Of a DNA stretch of 64,000 nucleotides, positions 51,454-59,252 are shown piece after piece. Source of the DNA: Lutimaribacter_A marinistellae. GTDB taxonomy: Bacteria; Pseudomonadota; Alphaproteobacteria; Rhodobacterales; Rhodobacteraceae. How positions within the stretch are numbered: position 1 is the first letter of the stretch; each line of letters opens with the position of its first letter. Below the pieces are notes generated by a model. It had not been told where the DNA came from, made no database searches, and worked only from the letters and a program-made list of their open reading frames with translations. The stretch lies in assembly GCF_042648365.1 (NCBI RefSeq), contig NZ_JBHRXI010000025.1, positions 124,001-188,000 of the forward strand, given 5' to 3'. The position numbers and the translations under genes were made by a program.

Positions 51454-51917
51454 TGGGGCAGGAGATCGAACGCAAGTTCCTGGTTCGGGAAATGCCGGAC
51501 CTCGCCGAGGCCAATTCGGCCGCAATCCGCCAAGGTTACCTGACGACGCCGGGCGACTCGGTTGAAATGCGGCTTCGCCAGAAAGGCGCACGGTATTTCC
51601 TGACGCTCAAGGGCGAGGGAGGTATTGTCCGGCGCGAGGAAGAGGCCGAGATACCGGTGGCCGTTTTCGAGACCTTCTGGCCGGCGACCGAAGGCAGGCG
51701 CGTTGAAAAAACACGCCATACCGGCGCTTTGGCCGATGGTCTATTCTTTGAATTGGACGTCTTCGAAGGCGCGCTGAAAGGGTTGAAGCTCGTCGAAGTG
51801 GAATTTGCAAACGAGACGGCTGCCCGCAACTTCAGCCCACCCGACTGGTTCGGCGAAGACGTTAGTGAAGATGGACGCTACAAGAACCGGGCACTCGCGA
51901 TCGACGGTCAACCCTGA
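51450..51917 (+). CDS. CYTH-domain (triphosphate tunnel) protein
   Basis: 155 residues from the ATG overlapping the ParA stop (ATGA at 51450); the next codon, also ATG, is an alternative. The CYTH signature ExExK is intact in GQEIERKFLV, with further tunnel residues in SVEMRLRQKGARYFLTLKGE and the late acidic ELDVFEGALKGLKLVEVEF. CYTH proteins hydrolyse inorganic triphosphate or other triphosphates with Mg/Mn; bacterial members often go with polyphosphate metabolism. It is the last gene of the four-gene operon and overlaps the convergent histidine kinase stop by 10 bases. Confidence 0.93.
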   Translation: MMGQEIERKFLVREMPDLAEANSAAIRQGYLTTPGDSVEMRLRQKGARYFLTLKGEGGIVRREEEAEIPVAVFETFWPATEGRRVEKTRHTGALADGLFFELDVFEGALKGLKLVEVEFANETAARNFSPPDWFGEDVSEDGRYKNRALAIDGQP

Positions 51918-53260
51918 CGGGCCAGAGTAAAGGTTGCCTCAAACCCCGGCGACAGGCAGCGCGGTTCGAACTTGCCGCCGTGCATGCGGGCAATCGCCGC
52001 CACAAGGGCGAGACCCAAGCCCGAAGACCCATCGCCGCGAGACGGGTCAAGAGTGACAAAGGGTTGCTCGAGTTTGTGCAGGTCGCTTTCGGGCACGCCG
52101 GGGCCAGCATCGGCTACAGCCAGTCGCACATGCTTGTCCGTGCTTTCGGCCCGCAAGGAAATGGTCGAGCCGTCGGGTGCGTAGCGCAACGCGTTCTCCA
52201 CCAGGTTCGAAAGCGCTTGGGCCAAGAGAGCCCTGTGTCCCGGCAGGACCGTGTCTTCGGCGGATACGTCCAATGCAATGCCACGCTCGGCCGCAACGGG
52301 TTCGTAGAGTTCGGCCACGTCCTGCAGCAGCCGTGCGGGACGGACCGGCTCAAACTGGTCGCGACCAAGCCCTGCCTCGGCTCGCGAAATGGCCGTGAGC
52401 TGGGAGAGTACCTTGAGCAGGTGATCGACTTCGGCCAACGCGCGCGTGCCATCGGTTTCGCGGGTCTCGGGCGAAAGCGTTGCATCGGCAAGTGTTTCGA
52501 TCCGCTGGCGAAGCCGCGACAGCGGCGACCGCAAATCATGTGCGATGGCGTTGGATGTCGTTCGCAAATTGCTTACCAGTTCCTCAATGCGATCCAACAT
52601 CTCGTTCAATGTACCGGCCATCTGGTCTATCTCGTCCCCCGTGCCGCGCAATGGAATACGTTGGCTGAGGTCGCCGGAGACGATCTCTCCGGCTGTAAGG
52701 GCGGTTTCCTGAAGCCGCGAAAAAACGAGACGGGTCAGCAGACCACCGGTCAAGAGGCTGAGCACGGTCGCCGCCAGCAGCGCAAGACCCATAGTACGAA
52801 GCAGAACCTGCTCGAATTGGCGCCGGGCGCTCGCGTCGCGCCCGACCAAGAGCCGTTCTCCACCGCGTAATTGCAGGGACGCGGCCGAAATCGGAACCGT
52901 TTCGCCAGAGGCGGTTCGGATAAGGTCCAGCTCAACCCAACCACTGCCGGGTTCCACGTCAGGCGGCCAGCGTAGCATGTTGCCTGCCAGCACCGTCCCG
53001 AAGCGGTTCGTCAGTAGGTAGAGCGCATCGCGGCGTTCCGCATCGACTGCGCGCCGTTCGATCGCGGTGATGAGACCAAGAACACCCAGGCGCTCGTAAT
53101 CGTCTTCCAAACCCGCAAGTTCGGCTTCGACGACCGACCGGGTTTCCGCGGCGATGGTCCGGTTGGCGGTTACATAGACGAGTGCCAAAACGGCCGCCGC
53201 CAATACGGTGCTGAGAAGCATGGCCGCAAGGACCAACCGTGTGCGGGCGTTGCGCAGCAC
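51908..53260 (-). CDS. Sensor histidine kinase
   Basis: 450 residues from a GTG at 53260, directly after the response regulator stop. Membrane helix 1 (about 8-31) and helix 2 (about 157-178) enclose a 120-residue periplasmic sensor; then HAMP (about 179-230), HisKA with H241 in AIAHDLRSPLSRLRQRIETL, and HATPase_c with the N box NLVENALRYAPDG and G boxes DAGPGVPESD and GDGSSGLGLALVAAIARMHG. With the regulator and the htrA gene upstream it likely senses envelope stress, though the ligand is unknown. Confidence 0.94.
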   Translation of the reverse strand: MLRNARTRLVLAAMLLSTVLAAAVLALVYVTANRTIAAETRSVVEAELAGLEDDYERLGVLGLITAIERRAVDAERRDALYLLTNRFGTVLAGNMLRWPPDVEPGSGWVELDLIRTASGETVPISAASLQLRGGERLLVGRDASARRQFEQVLLRTMGLALLAATVLSLLTGGLLTRLVFSRLQETALTAGEIVSGDLSQRIPLRGTGDEIDQMAGTLNEMLDRIEELVSNLRTTSNAIAHDLRSPLSRLRQRIETLADATLSPETRETDGTRALAEVDHLLKVLSQLTAISRAEAGLGRDQFEPVRPARLLQDVAELYEPVAAERGIALDVSAEDTVLPGHRALLAQALSNLVENALRYAPDGSTISLRAESTDKHVRLAVADAGPGVPESDLHKLEQPFVTLDPSRGDGSSGLGLALVAAIARMHGGKFEPRCLSPGFEATFTLARQG

Positions 53261-53261
53261 G

Positions 53262-53942
53262 TCAGGCGTCGCTCATCATGTAACCCGCGCCGCGGACAGT
53301 TTCGATCAGGGGGGACTCCGAGTTGTCTCCGATCTGGCGGCGCAGCTTCGAGATATGTACGTCCACGATGTTGGTGCTCGGATCGAAATGATAATCCCAC
53401 ACGCCTTCGAGCAGCATCGTTCGAGAGATGACCCGGTTCTTGCGGCGCAGGAAATACTCGAGGATCTGAAATTCACGCGGTGTCAGCGTGATCTCGCGTC
53501 CGGCACGGGTGACCCGGCGACGCAGCAGGTCCATCTCCAGATCACGGCATGACAGCAAAGCCGTCTCCTCGGCCTCTTGCGGTCGGCGTAGCAATGCCTC
53601 GATCCGCGCATGCAGTTCCTGAAAAGAAAAGGGTTTGACGAGGTAGTCGTCAGCCCCCGCACGCAGGCCTTTGACGCGTTCGTCGACCGCGCTCATTGCG
53701 GTCAGCATCAGGACCGGGGTGCGCATTCCGGCGGCGCGCAAGGACTTGATGAGTGCAAGCCCATCCAAACCAGGGAGCATCCGGTCCAAAACAATAGCGT
53801 CAAAGGAGCCATCGGTTGCGAGGTAAAGCCCCTCGCGCCCGTCGGTGGCGGCTTCAACGGCGAAACCCTCTTCGGCGAAACCCTTGGCGACGAACTCGCG
53901 GGTTTCTGTGTCGTCCTCAATGATCAACAGGCGGCGGCTCAT
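53262..53942 (-). CDS. OmpR-family response regulator
   Basis: 226 residues from the ATG at 53942; the longer frame to 54086 lacks a ribosome site. Receiver: acidic pair E9/D10-D11, phospho-acceptor D53 in IVLDRMLPGLDGL, switch T in VLMLTAMS, K in DDYLVKPFSF. The C-terminal winged helix reads LTPREFQILEYFLRRKNRVI and FDPSTNIVDVHISKLRRQIG, as in OmpR/PhoB regulators. It precedes the kinase gene by one base and lies 162 bases behind htrA, the usual place for a two-component system controlling that protease. Confidence 0.95.
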   Translation of the reverse strand: MSRRLLIIEDDTETREFVAKGFAEEGFAVEAATDGREGLYLATDGSFDAIVLDRMLPGLDGLALIKSLRAAGMRTPVLMLTAMSAVDERVKGLRAGADDYLVKPFSFQELHARIEALLRRPQEAEETALLSCRDLEMDLLRRRVTRAGREITLTPREFQILEYFLRRKNRVISRTMLLEGVWDYHFDPSTNIVDVHISKLRRQIGDNSESPLIETVRGAGYMMSDA

Positions 53943-54028
53943 CTGGCTCGATGTCTCCTTTCGGCATGGGGTATAAGGCATGCGCCAAGGCGTTGCACGT
54001 GGGTTGCGACGCAAGGGCCGGGCACCCC

Positions 54029-54064
54029 AAAAAAGGGCGCCCGGCGACCCGGCCGATGCCGGGC
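54029..54064 (-). terminator. Probable terminator of htrA
   Basis: On the minus strand GCCCGGC (54058-54064) can pair with GCCGGGC (54039-54045) over a 12-base loop, and after GCCC comes a run of six T (54029-54034). It lies 40 bases beyond the htrA stop and would reduce read-through into the response-regulator gene. Confidence 0.45.
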
Positions 54065-54104
54065 TTGCGCACCGCCCACTCCCCACGGGCGGCGGGCTTC
54101 GGGG

Positions 54105-55505
54105 TCAAGCGATCCGGACAGGTATGAAGATCTGGCTGCCGCCGCGCTTGACAAGCAAAAGGGCCGGATCGGTCGGTTCAGTTTGCAGCGCATCTTTGAG
54201 CGCCTGCGGGGACGGCGTTGCCTGGCTGCCAAGCTTGACGATCACATCGCCCGGGCGAAGGCCGGCCTGCTCGGCAGGGCTGCCCGATTTCAGCGACATG
54301 ACGACCACACCTTCCGTCGATGCGTCTACACCGGCTTGGGCGCGGGTATCAGCCGTGAGCGGCGCCACGGTCACGCCAAGAGCCTTGCCCGAAGCGAGTT
54401 CTTCAACGGTTTCCTCGACCTCCATCGCCGCCTTGAACGCGCCGACCGTGACGGTAACCGTCTCTTCCTTGCCATTGCGCAAAACAGAGATATCGGCATT
54501 TTCTCCGGTATCTGTTGCACCCACAAGTCGCGGTAGATCGGAGCTGGAGGTGACGGACTTGCCGCCAAATGACAGGATAACGTCGCCTGCCTTGAGCACA
54601 CCCTCTGCTGGGCTACCTTCGACCACCTCGGAAACCAACGCGCCTTTGGCACCATCCAGCCCAAGCGCCTCGGCAATGTCGGGGCTTACATTCTGGATAG
54701 AGACCCCCAGCCAACCACGGTCAACCTTGCCATCGTCGAGCAGATCCTCGACCACCTCGTCGAGGATGTTCGAGGTCACCGCGAAACCGAGGCCGACAGA
54801 GCCACCGGTGGGAGAGTAGATGGCTGAGTTCACGCCAATCACGTCGCCCTGCATATTGAACAATGGGCCACCGGAATTGCCCTTGTTGATGGCGGCGTCC
54901 GTCTGGATGAATTCGGCATAGGGGCCCTCGGAAATGTTCCGGCCCTTGGCCGAGACGATGCCGGTGGTGACGGTCTGGTTAAGGCCAAACGGATTGCCGA
55001 CGGCAAAAACATCTTCGCCTACGCGGATCGCATCGCTGTCACCCAACTCAAGCGCGGGAAGGTTGTCGGCCTCGATGCGCAGCAGCGCCAGATCGGTCAG
55101 CGGGTCCGTGCCAATCACCTCGGCGTCGAAGCTGCGGTCATCCGACAAGCGTACGGTCACCTTGTCAGCGCCTTCGACCACATGGTTGTTCGTAACGATC
55201 AATCCGTCCGCTTCGATCACGAACCCGGATCCCAGCCCCTGGCGCGGTCCCTGCTTGGGCATCGGCATGCCCTCGGGCATGCCGAACTGGCGAAAAAACT
55301 CACCGAAGGGGTGGCCTTGCATGTCTGGAACCTGTGCAGGCTGCGATTGCGCGGTCTGCGTCGCCAGGATGGTAACGACCGATGGCGCGACCTCTTCGAC
55401 CAGATCGGCAAGTGCCTCATCCGCCAAAGCGGGTAGGGCGGTGCTCGACATCAGCACAGCGCCAAGCGCGGACGCACCCAGCCAGTTTTTCGTTTGCATG
55501 CTCAT
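54105..55505 (-). CDS. DegP/HtrA-family periplasmic serine protease
   Basis: 466 residues from the ATG at 55505 (another ATG directly before it sits closer to AAGGAG). Signal peptide ends STALPALAD. The trypsin-like domain has the full triad: H108 in IVTNNHVVEG, D138 in DPLTDLALLRIE and S211 in INKGNSGGPLF. Two PDZ domains follow (about 250-340 and 372-455). It degrades or refolds damaged envelope proteins. Its neighbours downstream are an OmpR-type regulator and a kinase, which probably control its expression under envelope stress. Confidence 0.95.
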   Translation of the reverse strand: MSMQTKNWLGASALGAVLMSSTALPALADEALADLVEEVAPSVVTILATQTAQSQPAQVPDMQGHPFGEFFRQFGMPEGMPMPKQGPRQGLGSGFVIEADGLIVTNNHVVEGADKVTVRLSDDRSFDAEVIGTDPLTDLALLRIEADNLPALELGDSDAIRVGEDVFAVGNPFGLNQTVTTGIVSAKGRNISEGPYAEFIQTDAAINKGNSGGPLFNMQGDVIGVNSAIYSPTGGSVGLGFAVTSNILDEVVEDLLDDGKVDRGWLGVSIQNVSPDIAEALGLDGAKGALVSEVVEGSPAEGVLKAGDVILSFGGKSVTSSSDLPRLVGATDTGENADISVLRNGKEETVTVTVGAFKAAMEVEETVEELASGKALGVTVAPLTADTRAQAGVDASTEGVVVMSLKSGSPAEQAGLRPGDVIVKLGSQATPSPQALKDALQTEPTDPALLLVKRGGSQIFIPVRIA

Positions 55506-55609
55506 CATGGATCTCCTTGGTCCTTTTGTCTTGGGGTGCCTGTCCCCAAGCTTGAACGAGGAGATAAAGGGTGAACCTGACAGCGCGCTGACCGCGGGAT
55601 TAAGAAAGT

Positions 55610-56485
55610 TTAATCTTCGATGTCCGCGCCACGCCACCAGCGGTCGATTTCTTGGGGCGTGATCCGATCTGCAAGTCCCAAACCAACAAGTGCAGGTGTG
55701 CCATCCTTTACCGGCCGCAGTTCGACGTGATGGCCTACAACATGCACTTCGGTGCATCCGTCAAGGCCAGGAACGATCCCCTTGAGCCGGTAGAGGTCAG
55801 AGGGGCGAGCCGCGAGTTTATCCCATAATGCATCGCGTGAATGTGCGGAGACTTTATCGGTCGCCCAATGGCAATAGGCCGGGTGCGCGTTTGCAGGCCT
55901 GGATCGGAGAAGGGGGGTAAGGCCGAACAGCAACGGCGCAAGCCCGCCGCCTGCTGGGAGTCTTTGTGGTTCTGTCAGATGATGCGCGGCGAGTGCGCCC
56001 CTGAGGCTATCTGTCAGATCACCCTTTGTCAGCAAGAGCAAATCGGCCACGGCCATCTGTTGAGCTACCTGAGGTGCAATCAGTGGGTCCGACAGCAGGC
56101 CGGTGGCGTTTTGTGCATCCACCAGCGTGACGATCCCGGCATAGGACAGATCAGGTTCTGCCTTCGCCGCGTTCGCAATTGCGGCCGGATCGGCAATGCC
56201 GCTCGCCTCGATTACCAGATGATCGGGCCTCGGGTCGCGGTCGAGCGCGTCGCCAAGGGCCAGGAACAGATCGGCGCCCATCGTGCAGCAGACGCAGCCG
56301 TTGGTCAGTGCGATGGTATCGTCGCCTTTCGCGGCGATCAGGGCCGCGTCGATGTTGATGGCGCCAAAGTCATTGACCATCACCAGAAGGCGCAGCCCGT
56401 GATCCTCGGCCAGCAGACGATTTATGAGCGTCGTTTTTCCAGCACCGAGGTAGCCGGAAATGACTGTCAGCGGCAGCCGCATCAT
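55610..56485 (-). CDS. CobW/COG0523-family GTPase (metallochaperone)
   Basis: 291 residues. G1/Walker A is GYLGAGKTTL (11-20), the metal-binding CxCC motif is GCVCC (C64, C66, C67), followed by LVIEASGIADPAAIANAAKA and the TKGD G4 motif (NKxD type). The CobW C-terminal domain (about 200-285) is short; the whole protein is at the lower end of the family range. COG0523 GTPases deliver metals such as zinc or cobalt to client enzymes. Its start overlaps the stop of the amidohydrolase gene by 4 bases (ATGA), so that metal-dependent enzyme is the natural candidate client. Confidence 0.9.
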   Translation of the reverse strand: MMRLPLTVISGYLGAGKTTLINRLLAEDHGLRLLVMVNDFGAINIDAALIAAKGDDTIALTNGCVCCTMGADLFLALGDALDRDPRPDHLVIEASGIADPAAIANAAKAEPDLSYAGIVTLVDAQNATGLLSDPLIAPQVAQQMAVADLLLLTKGDLTDSLRGALAAHHLTEPQRLPAGGGLAPLLFGLTPLLRSRPANAHPAYCHWATDKVSAHSRDALWDKLAARPSDLYRLKGIVPGLDGCTEVHVVGHHVELRPVKDGTPALVGLGLADRITPQEIDRWWRGADIED

Positions 56486-58110
56486 ACCAGGTGCAAACGT
56501 CCACCGGAGACGGTGCCAAGCACCGGAACGTCCTTCAGTCTCTGACGTCCGACAGCGGTGGGGTCGTCGCCCAGAACGGCAAAATCCGCGATCTTTCCCG
56601 TTTCAATGGAGCCGATTTCGTCATCGAGCTTCAGGGTGTAGGCCGCACCCAGTGTAATCGCGTAAAGCGCCTCGTTCACGCTGATGCGCTGCGCATCACC
56701 CAGTGTCCGGCCTGACATGGTTTGTCGGTTTACGGCACACCATGCGGTGAACAGTGGTCCCATGGGAGTAACAGGAGCATCGGAATGGATGGCGACGTTC
56801 ACGCCCTCGTCCAGAGCCGATCGGACCGCGTCCATCCGCTGCGCGCGATCCTCGCCAATGGTCAGGGCGGCATGCTGATCTCCGAAGTACCAGATATGGT
56901 TGGAGAATATGTTGGTGCAAACGCCCATATCCGCGCAGCGCCGGAACTGATCGACGCCCATCATCTGGCAATGTTGCAATACATGACGCGCTCCCGGCCA
57001 GGGATGCTTTTTTCCCGCTGCTTCGATTGCGTCAAGTGAAACGTCCGACGCCTCGTCGCCGTTTACGTGGATATGCATCTGTACACCGTGTTTCTGCATC
57101 GCCTCGCAAAGGGCATGAATCGTTTCGGGAGGTGTGTTCCATATCCCATTCGGCTGGCCGCCGACATAGCCCGGCCATTTGACTCGTGCGGTCCAGCCCT
57201 GGATCGACCCGTCAGTCATCAACTTCACCGCGCCCATTCGCAGTTTATCGGTGGATTTGGCGCGTAGGGAGAGTGCTCGGAGAGCGATTTCATCGGGGTC
57301 GTGTCCGACCGTTCCGAGGGCAGGAACGATGCGGACAGCGAACTCGTCGTCACCCGTCACGCGTAGAAGCGTGTCGAGGTCGGCATCCTCCATCTGCGAA
57401 TAAAGGTCGGTCACCGTAGTGACACCAGCGTGCTTGCATACGTCGGCGTAGGCGCGGATCGCTTCTTCTTTCTGGGACAGGCCACGGAAATCCACGCCGG
57501 TGCGGCGCATGACCGGGAACATCGCCGCCATTTCCTGCAATTCGCCGGTGGGCTCGCCGTCCGGCCCCTTCACCACGCCCTCGACATTGGTTTGGCGATT
57601 GTATCCTGCCATCTCGAGCGCCGTGGAATTGGCGCAAAGCAAGTGAAAATTCGAATACATGATCACTACCGGTCGATCATCTGCGATCCGGTCGAGATGG
57701 TGGCGATTCAGGCGTTCGGTAGGCAGGAAAATCGGGTCGAACCCCCAGCCGATTAGTGGCGCGCCTTCGGGCAGGTCCGAGGCCTGCTTACGCAACCGCT
57801 CCACCACTGCGTCGATATCCGTCATTCCCTTGTGCCATTTGCCTCGTGGATCGATGCGGTCATGATACCCGGCATAGGCGAAGTTCCACATCGCGCCGGC
57901 CATCATATGGGCGTGGCCCTCGACGAAGCCTGGCATGAGAACCGTATCTGCAAGGCTTTCATCATGTGCGACCTCGCCCCAGGCATCGGCACAGTCGGAC
58001 CCACCCACCGCCAAGATGCGACCGTCCCGAACCGCGACATGCGTGGCCTCTGGACGGCTGGGGTCCATCGTGATGATTTTTCGGGCCCGGAATACTGTTA
58101 TCGCGGCCAT
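56482..58110 (-). CDS. Metal-dependent amidohydrolase (YtcJ-like)
   Basis: 542 residues; GGGAGG precedes the ATG at 58110. The amidohydrolase-3/YtcJ architecture is clear: N-terminal composite beta sandwich, H66-x-H68 in GFVEGHAHMM, a carboxy-side metal histidine in MHIHVNGDEASD, and the late IHSDAPVTPMGPLFTAWCAV with the conserved aspartate. The final strand ADFAVLGDDPTA returns to the sandwich. These enzymes hydrolyse C-N bonds in amides or cyclic ureides. Divergent from a LysR regulator, and upstream of the CobW gene in one operon; the ABC transporter beyond the regulator may import its substrate. Confidence 0.9.
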   Translation of the reverse strand: MAAITVFRARKIITMDPSRPEATHVAVRDGRILAVGGSDCADAWGEVAHDESLADTVLMPGFVEGHAHMMAGAMWNFAYAGYHDRIDPRGKWHKGMTDIDAVVERLRKQASDLPEGAPLIGWGFDPIFLPTERLNRHHLDRIADDRPVVIMYSNFHLLCANSTALEMAGYNRQTNVEGVVKGPDGEPTGELQEMAAMFPVMRRTGVDFRGLSQKEEAIRAYADVCKHAGVTTVTDLYSQMEDADLDTLLRVTGDDEFAVRIVPALGTVGHDPDEIALRALSLRAKSTDKLRMGAVKLMTDGSIQGWTARVKWPGYVGGQPNGIWNTPPETIHALCEAMQKHGVQMHIHVNGDEASDVSLDAIEAAGKKHPWPGARHVLQHCQMMGVDQFRRCADMGVCTNIFSNHIWYFGDQHAALTIGEDRAQRMDAVRSALDEGVNVAIHSDAPVTPMGPLFTAWCAVNRQTMSGRTLGDAQRISVNEALYAITLGAAYTLKLDDEIGSIETGKIADFAVLGDDPTAVGRQRLKDVPVLGTVSGGRLHLV

Positions 58111-58132
58111 TGGGTCCTCCCGGTGTTTTCAA

Positions 58133-58158
58133 CACGGGTAACGCAGGTGAAACCCGTG
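58133..58158. promoter_or_regulatory. Dyad in the amidohydrolase/LysR divergent promoter
   Basis: CACGGGT (58133-58139) and ACCCGTG (58152-58158) form a 7-bp inverted repeat with a 12-base spacer in the 96-base divergent intergenic region. Size and position fit a LysR-type regulator binding site; this is inference only. Confidence 0.4.
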
Positions 58159-58206
58159 GGAAAATGGATTTACTGTGCAGCAAAGATCGGCAAAATGTTG
58201 TTAGCC

Positions 58207-59163
58207 ATGCATTTCACACTCAAACAACTCCGCTACCTCGATGCCGCGCTGCGGTGTGGATCGATTGCCAAGGCCGCGAGCGAGATGAATATCTCGCAAA
58301 GTTCGATAACCGCTGCCATTGACCTGATCGAGCAGACTATCGGGACTGATCTGTTTCGCCGTATCCCGGCCAAGGGTATCGTGCCGACGAAAACAGGGCT
58401 GGAGGTCGGCGAACGGGTCAGCGCCTTTCTCGACCAGGCACGGGTTTTCGAGTCCGACCTCATGTCGATCGCCGGTGACCCGACCGGTACTTTGCGGCTG
58501 GGCTGCTATGCGCCGACGGCGCCTTACGTTTTGCCACCGATCTTGAGCCGGATCGCACAAAAATACCCTTCGATCAGGATCGAGTTGACCGAGGGCGACA
58601 TGGAAAGCATAGCCACCCATCTGGCGACGGGTGCGGTCGATGTCGCGTTGACCTACCGGGCAGGGCTTGAGGTCGATCCACCTTTCGACTCGCTTTTTCT
58701 GGCTCACCCTTGGGCGCTATTGCCGGTGAACTCGCCCTTGGCGGAACGTGACGAGGTGAGCCTGCATGATCTCGCACCATTACCGATGATCCTGCTGGAT
58801 TTGCCAAATACCGAGGATTACTTCCGCGCCCTGTTCGAGAACGAGGGTCTTACGCCGAACGTGGTACATTCGACCCGGTCAAGCTCGGTCCTGCGTGGCC
58901 TCGTGGCCAGCGATTTCGGGTATTCGATCTTGAATATCTGCGGTCCAAACGATCGTGATGGACGAAACGGTTATCGCGCTTTGCCAATCATCGAAGACGT
59001 GGCCGCGCCGGAATTCGGTGTAGCCTATCTTGGCCCGCTTCACGGATCAGCCATTGTCGAGGCGGTGCGCAGTATCGCCGCGGAACTGACAACGCAGGGA
59101 GCTTTCGAGCCGATACTCATGCCGCCACGCATTCTGGCATCGACCAGAAAGTGCATTGAATAG
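58207..59163 (+). CDS. LysR-family transcriptional regulator
   Basis: 318 residues from the ATG at 58207 (ATG at 58195 possible). The N-terminal winged helix is FTLKQLRYLDAALRCGSIAK with the recognition helix NISQSSITAAIDLIEQTIG, then a linker helix and the periplasmic-binding-protein-like effector domain (GTLRLGCYAPTAPYVLPPIL onward). It stands between the divergent amidohydrolase-cobW operon and the downstream peptide-type ABC operon, so it probably controls one or both in response to the transported compound. Confidence 0.92.
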   Translation: MHFTLKQLRYLDAALRCGSIAKAASEMNISQSSITAAIDLIEQTIGTDLFRRIPAKGIVPTKTGLEVGERVSAFLDQARVFESDLMSIAGDPTGTLRLGCYAPTAPYVLPPILSRIAQKYPSIRIELTEGDMESIATHLATGAVDVALTYRAGLEVDPPFDSLFLAHPWALLPVNSPLAERDEVSLHDLAPLPMILLDLPNTEDYFRALFENEGLTPNVVHSTRSSSVLRGLVASDFGYSILNICGPNDRDGRNGYRALPIIEDVAAPEFGVAYLGPLHGSAIVEAVRSIAAELTTQGAFEPILMPPRILASTRKCIE

Positions 59164-59175
59164 ATCTTTCCGACA

Positions 59176-59194
59176 CAGAAAACGCTGTTTTCTG
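59176..59194. promoter_or_regulatory. Perfect dyad upstream of the ABC transporter operon
   Basis: CAGAAAAC (59176-59183) and GTTTTCTG (59187-59194) pair perfectly over a 3-base spacer, 58 bases before the substrate-binding protein start. There is no T-run, so it is more like an operator than a terminator of the LysR gene, although a weak stop for that gene cannot be excluded. Confidence 0.45.
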
Positions 59195-59252
59195 CGGGAT
59201 AGGCCACGGCTAGCCTCTTCTGAAAGCTGAAAAAGCCAACCGGGAGAGCATA

